Below the pieces are notes generated by a model. That model did not search any database. It was not told the origin of the DNA and saw only the letters and a program-made list of their open reading frames with translations. Shown one piece after another: positions 7,692 to 16,156 of a stretch of 58,618 bases of DNA. Position 1 is the stretch's first letter, and each line of letters opens with the position of its first letter. The DNA lies in contig NZ_JBEXCV010000043.1 in assembly GCF_040605455.1 (NCBI RefSeq), positions 1-58,618 of the forward strand. Reading direction: 5' to 3'. The position numbers and the translations under genes are program-made. Origin of the DNA: Embleya sp040605455. Its GTDB lineage: Bacteria > Actinomycetota > Actinomycetes > Streptomycetales > Streptomycetaceae.

Positions 7692-9260
7692 ATGCCCGGA
7701 GCAGACGCCGAGGTGGACGTATTGATCGTGGGTGGCGGGCCCGTCGGGCTCACCGCGCGAGCACTGCTGGAACGCTGGGGCGTACGGGTACTGCTGGTCG
7801 AGAAGCGCCGCGAGCTGTCCCCGTTTCCACGCTCGCGACTGGTCAACGTGCGCTCGATGGAGATCTATCGTCAACTCGGGCTCGCCGACGAGATCACGGC
7901 CGCCGCGTTCGCACCCGAGTACGCCCGCATCCGCTTCCGCGACACGCTGTACGACCGCGACTTCGCCACAGCGGCGATGGTCGGGGTCAACGCGCCGGTA
8001 CCCGAGAGCCCCGTGATCGGCGTGCTCACCTCGCAGGATCGGTTGGAACCCATCCTGCTCGGCGCAGCCACCGCACACGTGCGGTTCGGCGTCGAGGTCA
8101 TCGGCCTGACCGAGGGCCCCGACGGCGTCGTGGCCTCGCTCGTCGACCACCGGCGCGGGGGCGAGATTCGCGCCCACGCCCGCTACGTACTCGCCGCGGA
8201 CGGCGCGAACTCCACCGTCCGGCAACTGCTCGGAATCGACACCACCGGCCCGGGAGTGCTGGGGGACTTCACCACCGTCGTATTCGACGCCGACCTCAAC
8301 CGCTGGTGCGCGCACCAGCCCGCCGGGGTCTACGTCACCGCGCACGGATCGTTCCTTCCGCTCTACCCCGAAGGGGGATGGGCCTGGTTCGGTGTCACGC
8401 CCGAGGACGCCGCGCACGCCGACTGGCCCGACCTCGTTTCGCACGCCCTCGGTCCCGGTGCCGACGTACGGGCCGACGTGTTGCGGGTTCAGCACTGGGT
8501 CATGAACGCGTTCGTCGCCGAACGCTATCGGCACGGCCGGACCCTGCTGGTCGGCGATGCCGCGCACGCGCTCCCGATCACCGGCGGCCTGGGCATGAAC
8601 GTCGGCATCGGCGACGTACACAACCTGTGCTGGAAACTGGCGGGTGTTCTGCACGGGTGGGCAAAACCAAGCCTGTTGGAGTCCTACGAGACGGAACGAC
8701 AACCCGTTGCCCACCGGACGCTCCACCAGGCGGTGGCCAACACTCGCCTGATGCTCCAAGTCCAGACCCGGCGCCGGAACCAGCTGCAAACCGGCGAAGC
8801 AGCGACGGCCAGGATCGAACTTCCCTGGTCGGAACAGTACTTCGCTCAACTCGGTCTCGTACTCGGCGTCAGCTACCGCTCCGGTGCCGTCCTCGCCGAC
8901 GGCAACGGCACGCCACCCGAGCCCTCGGCACGTGGCACCGACTACATCCCCTTCGCAGCGCCGGGCCACCGCATGCCCCACCTCCGACTCACCGACGATC
9001 GCTCCACGCTCGACGCCTTCGGCGAATGGTTCACCCTGCTCACCCCGAACCCCGCCCAATGGGAGCAACACACCACGCCACAGCCGCTGCGCATCGAGAC
9101 GCTGCCCGCCGAGCACGCCGAGTTCTGCGGCCTCGGCCCGCACGGAGCCCTGCTCATTCGACCCGACGGCCACATCGCCGCCTGCCGGCCCGACCGCCCA
9201 TCGAGCGACAGCAGCCTCCTCGACGCCCTCACCACGATCACCCGCTCGACAGCCCCCTGA
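7692..9260 (+). CDS. FAD-dependent aromatic hydroxylase (PheA/TfdB-type monooxygenase)
   Basis: A 522-residue flavoprotein monooxygenase of the PF01494 family, which hydroxylates aromatic compounds, polyketides or antibiotics using NAD(P)H and O2. The Rossmann motif VGGGPVG is at residues 14-20, the DG motif is in LAADGANSTVR, and the FAD-ribityl motif is LLVGDAAHALPITGGLGMN. A C-terminal thioredoxin-like segment of about 130 residues follows, as in the larger members. Strong AGGAGG site. It stands alone with no biosynthetic cluster beside it, so the substrate is unknown; antibiotic-inactivating and catabolic relatives are both possible. Confidence 0.88.
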   Translation: MPGADAEVDVLIVGGGPVGLTARALLERWGVRVLLVEKRRELSPFPRSRLVNVRSMEIYRQLGLADEITAAAFAPEYARIRFRDTLYDRDFATAAMVGVNAPVPESPVIGVLTSQDRLEPILLGAATAHVRFGVEVIGLTEGPDGVVASLVDHRRGGEIRAHARYVLAADGANSTVRQLLGIDTTGPGVLGDFTTVVFDADLNRWCAHQPAGVYVTAHGSFLPLYPEGGWAWFGVTPEDAAHADWPDLVSHALGPGADVRADVLRVQHWVMNAFVAERYRHGRTLLVGDAAHALPITGGLGMNVGIGDVHNLCWKLAGVLHGWAKPSLLESYETERQPVAHRTLHQAVANTRLMLQVQTRRRNQLQTGEAATARIELPWSEQYFAQLGLVLGVSYRSGAVLADGNGTPPEPSARGTDYIPFAAPGHRMPHLRLTDDRSTLDAFGEWFTLLTPNPAQWEQHTTPQPLRIETLPAEHAEFCGLGPHGALLIRPDGHIAACRPDRPSSDSSLLDALTTITRSTAP

Positions 9261-9410
9261 CAGCCCGGCACACCGCTCGAAAAGGACGTCCCCCGCTCAT
9301 GGCAGCCTCGACTCGTGACCTCGCTCCACGTGAATCACGCGGATCACAGCGAGTATCTGGTTGGCTACGGTCGAGACGCGGCGAGCGCGTCCACGACACC
9401 GGAGGCAGTG

Positions 9411-9833
9411 ATGAGCAGCGCCACGGCGGACCAGGCGGAAGAGCGCACCAACCCCGCGACGAGGCTGGACTTCGCGCCCGGCCAGATCGTCCAGGAGATC
9501 GGCTACGACGAGGACGTCGACCATGACCTCCGCGAGAGCATCGAATCGCTGACCGGTCAGGACCTGGTCGACGAGAACTACGACGATGTCGCCGACGCCG
9601 TACTCCTTTGGTTCCGCAGCGAGGACGGTGACCTCACGGACGCACTGGTCGATGCGATCGGGCTGCTTGAGGACGGTGGCCTGATCTGGATCCTCACCCC
9701 GAAGAAGGGCCGGGACGGATACGTCGAGCCCGGCGACGTCAGCGACGCCGCGCACACCGCGGGCCTCGGCCATACCGAGTCCGTCGGCGTGGGCAAGGAC
9801 TGGAGCGGCTGCCGCCTCGTCAACGCCAGGTGA
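9411..9833 (+). CDS. DUF3052 family protein
   Basis: A 140-residue acidic protein of the actinobacterial DUF3052 family, function unknown. It begins MSSATADQAEERTNPATRLDF, contains GQIVQEIGYDEDVD and DDVADAVLLWFRSEDGDLTDALVDA, and ends near GKDWSGCRLV, the usual pattern and length. The ATG at 9411 has a GGAGG site 5 bases upstream. A longer in-frame reading to 9315 exists but its first 32 residues do not look conserved. Confidence 0.9.
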   Translation: MSSATADQAEERTNPATRLDFAPGQIVQEIGYDEDVDHDLRESIESLTGQDLVDENYDDVADAVLLWFRSEDGDLTDALVDAIGLLEDGGLIWILTPKKGRDGYVEPGDVSDAAHTAGLGHTESVGVGKDWSGCRLVNAR

Positions 9834-9993
9834 CAGCCACTCGGGTCCGCTCCGGCCGGCCGAGGAGATCGCCTCGCGTGCACGTGGACGCGTGAGGCGC
9901 TCTCGTCGGCCCGCCGGTTCGCGGGCGGGAGTCGGCGACGGGACACGGTCTCGGAACGCCTGGCCGCTGCGGCCGCTGCGTCGGTGGCCTGCT

Positions 9994-11130
9994 CTACCCG
10001 GTCCTGCTCCGGTAGGGGCAGGCCAGTTGGGACAGGATCGCCTGTGCCATCAGATCTTCGGGGCCCTTCAGCGCGTCCGCCAGTTCGCGGTCGAGGGGGA
10101 ACACCGTCTCCGCCGCGACGTTGTCCTGCACGATCCGGGCCAGGTTGTCGAGGGCGACGAAGACGGCATCGGCGGGCGGCTGGGCCGTCGGGAGGTCGAT
10201 CAGGTGCGAGTCGGCGTTCGCGGGGTCCATGAAGCGCTTGACGATGATCGAGTTCTGGTTGAGAGCGGATGTCGTCCAGATCGACAGAACGACGATGTAC
10301 AGCCCGGGCCAATCCGCCGCGCCGACCTGGTCGCGCCAGCGCGTCATGAGCGCTTCCACGCCCTCGATCTGAGCCTGCGCCGCATGTTCGATGTTGATGG
10401 CGATGTCGTTCGTCAACCTGCTCGTGTAGCTCTCGAACGACGTCATGTCGATGGAACTCCGTCGCACCGACGCGTCGACGAACTCGAGCGACGCGTCGAG
10501 GATTCGCGTGCTCGATGCTTCGAGCCCGTGTGGCATGCGTGCGTCGCCGAGTTGCCGGCGGGCGCCGGCCAGGGTGGTGGCGAACGAGCGAAGCGGACCC
10601 AGCCAGTCGGTCGTTCCGGGCCCTTTGAAGGCCACCATGTCCAGGTCGTGTCGGTCGAGGCGCGTCGAGCCGGGGAGGTCCGGGATCCGGTGGCTCAGGT
10701 ACGGCGCGATGATCGAGTAGATGCCGAGGGGCGCGTGGGCGATCGACTTGGCCGACTCGAACATGTCGGATACCGGGTGCAGGGATTCCTGCGCTCCGTC
10801 GTGGATGAGGGTGTATCGGCCGCCCCGGTAGTCGTTCTGGACGATGATGACCGGGCTCAGCTGGTGGATCAGTTCGGCCCGGAGCGCGTCGTAGTACGTC
10901 CGGGTGTCGGTGTCGATCGCGAAGATCGCGTTGCGGGCCTCGCCTTGCTGCGCGAGCGGATCCGGGTCCCGAGTGTCCGCGTCGGGGTCCGCGATTGGGT
11001 CCGCGTCCGCGTTCGGGTCTGCGTCCAAGGCCGGGTCTGCGTCCGTCGAGGCCGCGGCTGGGCCGGCGCCGAGGAACGTCATGGCACCGGCGGTGGTGAC
11101 GCCGCCGAGGAACTCTCGTCGTGTGGTCAA
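9994..11130 (-). CDS. Tat-exported protein of unknown function with Asp-Ala-Asp-Pro repeat
   Basis: A 378-residue protein. The N-terminus TTRREFLGGVTTAGAMTFLG carries a twin-arginine motif and hydrophobic stretch ending at an AxA site (AAAS), so Tat export of a folded protein is predicted. Next comes a low-complexity linker (about residues 30-60) of DADP-like repeats, likely a flexible spacer, then a mainly helical domain that I do not recognise. The probable start is a TTG at 11130 with a good GGGGAGGGG site; the TTG overlaps the stop of a short upstream frame as TTGA. Confidence 0.75.
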   Translation of the reverse strand: MTTRREFLGGVTTAGAMTFLGAGPAAASTDADPALDADPNADADPIADPDADTRDPDPLAQQGEARNAIFAIDTDTRTYYDALRAELIHQLSPVIIVQNDYRGGRYTLIHDGAQESLHPVSDMFESAKSIAHAPLGIYSIIAPYLSHRIPDLPGSTRLDRHDLDMVAFKGPGTTDWLGPLRSFATTLAGARRQLGDARMPHGLEASSTRILDASLEFVDASVRRSSIDMTSFESYTSRLTNDIAINIEHAAQAQIEGVEALMTRWRDQVGAADWPGLYIVVLSIWTTSALNQNSIIVKRFMDPANADSHLIDLPTAQPPADAVFVALDNLARIVQDNVAAETVFPLDRELADALKGPEDLMAQAILSQLACPYRSRTG

Positions 11131-11486
11131 TGTCCGCCCCTCCCCGTGCGCGCCTCGATCAGGCGATCGATCGCCGTGGCCGTGGGGGCCGGAATCCGTA
11201 CCGGAGCGTCGACTTCACCGACGTGGCAACGGTCTCCCGGTATCCCGGAGACCGCGCGAAGCGCTGCGACGCGACGCGGTTCCGCCCCGAACTCCCCACG
11301 TCGGGTCAACGGCTCCGTAACGGAGTAGGACACGGTCTCGGTCCCGAAAATGCCACGACGGACGGTGCCGTACGCATCGCGACGGACGGGCCGAACGCCC
11401 GTCCGTCGCGGGTGGCTTCCCTCAGTCGAGCGGGCGGCGCCGTCGCGGCGACGGGTCGCCGGTGCGTACCCGTGGTCCGGGCCGGA
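11131..11486. other. Intergenic region, possible short minus-strand frame
   Basis: No recognised gene. A minus-strand frame of 68 codons (11333-11127, GTG start) ends in a TTGA overlap with the Tat-substrate start and has moderate coding character, but it resembles no family I know. It could be a coupled leader ORF. Confidence 0.3.
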
Positions 11487-11963
11487 TCACTCCTGCTCAT
11501 CCTCGCTGTGGGCGTAGAGCTTGAGCACAGGGACGCCCACCTTGTGGCGGGCCCGGCTCGCCCAGTCCCGGTGAAAGAACTCCTCGACCAGGTGCGGGGC
11601 GGTCAACACGACCACCTCGTCGGCGCCGACCTCCTCCACGACCGATCGCAGGACATCCAGTGGGTGGCCGTCGACGACCTGGCCGATGGCCTCGCAGCCG
11701 GCCTCGCGCAGCAGGCGGAGTGTGTGTTCCAGCGCGAGGGCGGCGGGCCGTCGGGCATCCTCGCCCTCGGGCTCGTCGCCCTCGTGGACCGCCTCTTCCA
11801 GTTCACCGAGGGCGACGTCGTCGATGGTGCGCAGAAGTCGGTCCTCCGAGCCCCGCGCGTTCATCAGGACGACGAACGACATTTTCTCGTCGTGGAGGGT
11901 GGTGACGAAGTCGACATCTGTCATGGACAACGGTTGCTCGACCATCAGGACGCTCGTGAACAC
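11487..11963 (-). CDS. Universal-stress-like conserved actinomycete protein
   Basis: A 158-residue acidic protein with a UspA-like alternation: an N-terminal strand (FTSVLMVEQPLS) and a conserved C-terminal block, VVVLTAPHLVEEFFHRDWASRARHKVGVPVLKLYAH. Close Streptomyces relatives are often labelled indole-3-glycerol phosphate synthase, which this protein is not: it is far too short and lacks the TrpC barrel. Likely a nucleotide- or stress-related binding protein of unknown role. Confidence 0.8.
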   Translation of the reverse strand: MFTSVLMVEQPLSMTDVDFVTTLHDEKMSFVVLMNARGSEDRLLRTIDDVALGELEEAVHEGDEPEGEDARRPAALALEHTLRLLREAGCEAIGQVVDGHPLDVLRSVVEEVGADEVVVLTAPHLVEEFFHRDWASRARHKVGVPVLKLYAHSEDEQE

Positions 11964-12173
11964 GGCGGACCTTCCCTCGGCGCACCCGAACCGGCGCGGA
12001 CGGGGAGTAAGGATAGCGACCCCGATCGCTCCTGCTCCCGACCTTCGGCAAGGTCACGACCGGCGCGTCGTCCCTTCGGTCACCCGCCGCACGCCGTGCG
12101 TCGCGGGCGCGTCGAGCGTGAACCTCCGGTCCGGCAGGCCCAGGCTCGGTGCAGTTCGACGGCCCGGAGGCCG

Positions 12174-12693
12174 GCTCGACGCCGGCGTGCATGGGCAACA
12201 GTCCGACGGCCGCGAGGGCGGCGAGGGTGAGCGTGCCGATCACGAGACCGGCGCCGGTCAGGGCCACCGGCGGCAGGCCGGTGTCGATGTCCGCCGCGAT
12301 GAGGAAGTACGCCGTCAGGCCCACCATCGCCGCGAGCGCCCAGGCCATGCCCGACCATGCCAGGTCGGCGCCGGAGATCAGATCGACGGCCGACACCAGG
12401 CCGGCGGCCGCCATGCCGGCCCCGGCCAGGGTGTACGGCCGCGGGCGCTGGCCCCGGCGCGCCCACAACCACACCACGACGGCCGCCGGGGCGGTGTACT
12501 CGATGAGCAACGCCGGTGCGACGTCCATGGTGGTGACGGCGGAGAAGAAGCAGAACTGCGCGCCGGCCAGGCCCAGTACGCCGTACACCAGCACGGTGTG
12601 GGCCTGCGCACGCAGCCGATGCCAACGGCCGCGCAGGGACGCGGCGGCGAACGGTGCCACGACGAGCGCGGCGATGCCGACCCGGGCCCCGCA
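12174..12693 (-). pseudogene. Remnant of an EamA/DMT-family transporter
   Basis: The minus-strand frame holds several clear membrane helices (TVLVYGVLGLAGAQFCFFSAV, LLIEYTAPAAVVVWLWARRGQRPR, LAGAGMAAAGLVSAVDL, WALAAMVGLTAYFLIA, LVIGTLTLAALAAVGLLPMHA). These match the first EamA repeat and the start of the second. The first roughly 40 residues and the last roughly 100 are missing: after GLLPMHA the frame continues into unrelated Arg-rich codons toward 11803. The family needs ten helices, so this is a dead fragment. Its parent would have been a drug/metabolite exporter of the inner membrane. Confidence 0.8.
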
Positions 12694-13201
12694 GCTCACG
12701 CTTCGGGGTTCCCATGCGGGGTAGGAGCCGGGCACCCGTGGTCGGGCACGGCCCCGGACCGATGTCGATCCGGAGAGGTACCCCGCCGATGCCCACCACC
12801 CGCCATGAGGAACTCCGCGCTGCGATCACCGCCGCCCGCGGGGCACTCGCCGCCCATCCCGACGCCGCGACCGCTCCGGCCCTGGTCGACCTGATCGCGG
12901 CCGCCGAGCCCTTCGCCAACTTCGCCCCCGCCGTACCACCGCCCGCGCCGCGCGTGAGCAGACGGGCGAGCCGATCCGTGGCGCGGTCCTCGGAACGGTG
13001 GGACGCCGACTCCGACCACGTGGGCGTGGTGATCGAGGATCCGGTCGACGACAAAGCTCGCGGCTCGGTTCCCCACCTGCGACAGGCGGACCCGGGCAGC
13101 TGCGACCGGCAGCCGCTGATGCGCCTCGACCGGGACGATCGTGCCGTCGGCGACGACGTCGACACGCCCATGGTCACACCCCCGGACCGGGGAGGCGTCG
13201 T
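12694..13201. other. Patchwork region with weak coding traces
   Basis: No gene can be called firmly. On the plus strand, an ATG at 12789 opens a helical, G/C-third-biased stretch of about 55 codons (MPTTRHEELRAAITAARG...) that then loses coding character. On the minus strand, about 13160-12980 shows another biased stretch (GRVDVVADGTIVPVEAHQR...). Both look like pieces of lost genes. Confidence 0.4.
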
Positions 13202-13543
13202 TCACGCGTTCTCGCGGCCCTGGAGTTCGCTGACGTGGCGGGCGCTCGTGATGACGACGAAGGGGTGGCCCCGGGCGGTGTTCCCGCCGTCGATGTGGAG
13301 CTCGCCCTCGGTGCCGACCGGCATCTTGGGACCGTCGGGGATCACCGCACTCCAGGTGAACGGGTAGGCGAGCCAGGCCACCGGCCCGTCGTGCAGGGCG
13401 AAATCGACCTGCAGGTGATCCAGGCGGCACGGTGAGACGGCCGTGCGCCTCGACGATCTCCATCCTTCGAGTCCGACCCCGTTTCGGCGGTGAGCCCCTA
13501 CGTGGGCGTCGACCTTGAGCTGAAGCTCTGAATAATGGTTCAC
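13202..13543 (-). CDS. Hypothetical protein, possibly remnant
   Basis: A 113-codon frame. The second half (LDHLQVDFALHDGPVAWLAYPFTWSAVIPDGPKMPV...) has real-protein character, while the first part is Arg-rich and weak. It diverges from the TetR gene with 7 bases between them. I do not recognise the family. It may be a truncated gene like its neighbours on this side. Confidence 0.35.
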   Translation of the reverse strand: MNHYSELQLKVDAHVGAHRRNGVGLEGWRSSRRTAVSPCRLDHLQVDFALHDGPVAWLAYPFTWSAVIPDGPKMPVGTEGELHIDGGNTARGHPFVVITSARHVSELQGRENA

Positions 13544-13550
13544 TGTTTAC

Positions 13551-14192
13551 ATGGCGTATCGCAAGTCACCCGCCGAACACGACCGCCTGAACGCGGCCCG
13601 CGAACACCTGGTCGAGCAGGCCACCACCGTGGTCGCCGACGTGGGCTGGGCCAATGCCTCGGTGACGGCGGTGGCTGCCGCTGCGGGCATGTCGGCCGGC
13701 TCGGTCTACCAGCACTTCCCGTCCAAGGCCGCCCTGGCGGTCGAGGTCTTCCGCCGGGCCTCCGGGCGCGAACTGGAGGTCCTGGGCAAGGTCCTGCACG
13801 ACGCGGACGGCGATGCCGCGCACCGCCTCGCGCAGGGTGTCGCGGTGTTCGCCCGCCGTGCCCTGGAACGGCGCGGCCTGGCATACGCCCTGCTCGCCGC
13901 GCCCGCCGAACCCGCCGTGGGCGAGCAGCGGCTGGAGTTCCGCCGTCGCTACCGAGAGCTGTTCGCGCGAGTGGTCCGCGAAGGCATGGCCGCCGGGCTC
14001 ATGCCGGCCCAGGACCCGGAGATCACCGCCGCCGCCCTCACCGGCGCGATCGGCGAGGTCCTGGTCGACCCGCCGGCCGCGCCGGCCCAGGAGGCCGCCG
14101 AGGACCTCGTCGCCGAACTGACCGCGATGTCCCTGCGCTGCGCGGGCGCCCGCGTCGACGCACGTTCCGTCCATCCAGGAGGTTCCCGATGA
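13551..14192 (+). CDS. TetR/AcrR family transcriptional regulator
   Basis: A 213-residue one-component repressor. The N-terminal helix-turn-helix is VTAVAAAAGMSAGSVYQHFPSKAAL (about residues 38-62), the hallmark of the family. The stop overlaps the ATG of the acyl-CoA dehydrogenase gene (ATGA), so both are co-translated and it probably controls that gene and itself. The AT-rich TGGTTCACTGTTTACAT just before the start (about 13533-13551) is an imperfect palindrome and a likely autoregulatory operator. Confidence 0.9.
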   Translation: MAYRKSPAEHDRLNAAREHLVEQATTVVADVGWANASVTAVAAAAGMSAGSVYQHFPSKAALAVEVFRRASGRELEVLGKVLHDADGDAAHRLAQGVAVFARRALERRGLAYALLAAPAEPAVGEQRLEFRRRYRELFARVVREGMAAGLMPAQDPEITAAALTGAIGEVLVDPPAAPAQEAAEDLVAELTAMSLRCAGARVDARSVHPGGSR

Positions 14193-15862
14193 CCGTGATG
14201 GCAACGCCGCCGCAGCGCAGCAACCCGACCGCCCGCACCCACGAAGTCACCAACCAGCCCCCGCCGCTCGTCGGACACGACGTCGCCGACGACCCGGTGC
14301 TACTCGAGGGCATCCGGCGCGAGGGCGCCGAGTGGTACGAGGCGGACCTGCACCGGGTCGGGCGGCTCGCCGGCAGCGAGGAGGTTCGGCTCCAAGCGGA
14401 GCAGGCCAACCGCTGCGAGCCGGTGCTGCACACCCACGACCGCTACGGCAACCGCATCGACGAGGTCGAATTCCACCCCGCCTACCACCAGTTGCTGGAT
14501 GTCGCGGTACGCGAGGGACTGGCCGCGGCCCCCTGGGCCGACCCCCGTCCGGGCGCCCACGTGGCCCGCGCGGCCGGGTTCATGGTGTGGACCACCCCCG
14601 AGGCCGGGCACGGCTGCCCCATCTCGATGACCTACGCCGTCGTCCCGGCACTGCGCGCCACCCCCGAACTCGCGGCGGTGTACGAGCCGTTGCTCACCAG
14701 CCGCAGCTACGATCCCGGCCTGCGCGCGCCCGCGTCCAAGCGCGGCCTGCTCGCCGGCATGGGGATGACCGAGAAGCAGGGCGGCACCGACGTCCGCAGC
14801 AACACCACGACCGCCACCGAACACGCCGACGGTACCTGGCGGTTGCGCGGCCACAAGTGGTTCACCAGCGCCCCGATGAACGACCTGTTCCTGGTCCTCG
14901 CCCAGACGCCCGGCGGCCTGTCCTGCTTCCTGGTACCCCGGGTGCTCCCCGACGGCAGCCGCAACACCTTCCGCATCCAGCGGCTCAAGGACAAGCTCGG
15001 CAACCGCAGCAACGCCAGCAGCGAGCCCGAGTTCGACGACACCGTCGCCTGGCTGGTCGGCGCCGAGGGGCAGGGCGTGCGCACCATCATCGACATGGTC
15101 ACCATGACCCGGCTCGACTGCGTCCTCGGCTCCGCGTCCGGCACTCGCGCCGCCCTGGCGGAGGCCGCCCACCACGTGCGCCACCGCTCGGTGTTCGGCC
15201 GCAAGCTGATCGACCAGCCGCTGATGCGCAACGTGATCGCCGATCTCGGCGTGGAGTCGGAGGCCGCGAGCACGCTCGCCCTGCGCGTCGCCGGTGCCGT
15301 CGACCGGGCCGAGCGCGGCGACACCCACGAACGCGCCTTCCTGCGGCTGGCCACCGCGGTGGCCAAGTACTGGGTGTGCAAGCGGCAGCCCGCGGCCGTC
15401 GTCGAGGCGCTGGAATGCCTGGGCGGCAACGGATACGACGAAGCCTCGGGACTGCCGCGGCTGTATCGCGACGCTCCGCTCAACGGCATCTGGGAGGGCT
15501 CCGGCAACGTCCAGGCGCTCGACGTCCTGCGCGCGCTGCGGCGCGAACCCGAATCCCTGGACGCGTTCGCCGCCGAAATCGACGCCGCGTCCGGCGCCGA
15601 CGCCCGCCTCGACACCGCCTGGCGCGCGCTCCGTGACGAACTGGTGCCGACACCGGACATCGAACTGCGGGCCCGCCGCCTGGTCGAACACATGGCCCTG
15701 GTCCTACAGGGCTCCCTGCTCGTACGGCACGCGCCGGCCGCCGTCGCCGACGCCTTCTGCGCCTCTCGCCTGACCCCCGAACGCGGTCTGGCCTTCGGTA
15801 CCATGCCCGGCGGCCTGGATCTGGCCCCGATCCTGGACCGGTTGCCGGGACGCATCGGCTGA
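14189..15862 (+). CDS. AidB-like acyl-CoA dehydrogenase
   Basis: A 557-residue acyl-CoA dehydrogenase of the AidB subgroup (E. coli AidB is 541 residues). Motifs include GMGMTEKQGGTDVRSNTT, LRGHKWFTSAPMNDLFLVLAQT, RLKDKLGNRSNASSE and CLGGNGYDEASGLPRLYRDAPLNGIWEGSGN, the last carrying the FAD/substrate region. AidB binds DNA and is induced by alkylating agents; other members may oxidise branched acyl-CoA, so the role here is open. ATG at 14189 with AGGAGG; the much longer upstream reading of this frame overlaps the TetR gene and is not coding. Confidence 0.9.
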   Translation: MTVMATPPQRSNPTARTHEVTNQPPPLVGHDVADDPVLLEGIRREGAEWYEADLHRVGRLAGSEEVRLQAEQANRCEPVLHTHDRYGNRIDEVEFHPAYHQLLDVAVREGLAAAPWADPRPGAHVARAAGFMVWTTPEAGHGCPISMTYAVVPALRATPELAAVYEPLLTSRSYDPGLRAPASKRGLLAGMGMTEKQGGTDVRSNTTTATEHADGTWRLRGHKWFTSAPMNDLFLVLAQTPGGLSCFLVPRVLPDGSRNTFRIQRLKDKLGNRSNASSEPEFDDTVAWLVGAEGQGVRTIIDMVTMTRLDCVLGSASGTRAALAEAAHHVRHRSVFGRKLIDQPLMRNVIADLGVESEAASTLALRVAGAVDRAERGDTHERAFLRLATAVAKYWVCKRQPAAVVEALECLGGNGYDEASGLPRLYRDAPLNGIWEGSGNVQALDVLRALRREPESLDAFAAEIDAASGADARLDTAWRALRDELVPTPDIELRARRLVEHMALVLQGSLLVRHAPAAVADAFCASRLTPERGLAFGTMPGGLDLAPILDRLPGRIG

Positions 15863-15873
15863 CGCGCGGGCCG

Positions 15874-15897
15874 CCTCCGACGGCCGGCCGTCGGAGG
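15874..15897. terminator. Perfect palindrome, probable terminator
   Basis: A 24-bp perfect palindrome centred on GGCC, with half-site CCTCCGACGGCC (15874-15885), lies 11 bases after the acyl-CoA dehydrogenase stop and before the aconitase gene. Confidence 0.65.
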
Positions 15898-16156
15898 GCG
15901 TGGGCATTGGGCCCCACCGATTTCGCGCCGACCCCGGACGGGATGCTTCGGTCACGGTGTCCGCACCGGTGCGGGTGCGCGGACCTCGATTTTCCATCGC
16001 GGTGTTTCGGGACGCACAGTGGAGATGGTCGACACAGCGGTCGGCCGTAACCCTCCGTGCAACCGTCGATCACTTCCCAGCCCGTTACAACACCGTCATT
16101 CCGGGCAGCCACGCAGTAGTGGCTGCTTCCCGCCCGGTGTCCGAAGAGGTGACGTG

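Noticed and set aside
7051..7725. 224-codon plus-strand frame in the long gap
   Set aside because: Arg/Pro/Ala-rich, overlaps the real start of the monooxygenase gene, no ribosome site or recognised family.
7692..9260. Biosynthetic gene cluster around the FAD monooxygenase
   Set aside because: No polyketide synthase, NRPS, transporter or other tailoring genes are adjacent.
13535..14188. Long upstream extension of the acyl-CoA dehydrogenase frame
   Set aside because: It overlaps the TetR gene in another frame, is Arg/Pro-rich, and the ATG at 14189 has a strong AGGAGG site.
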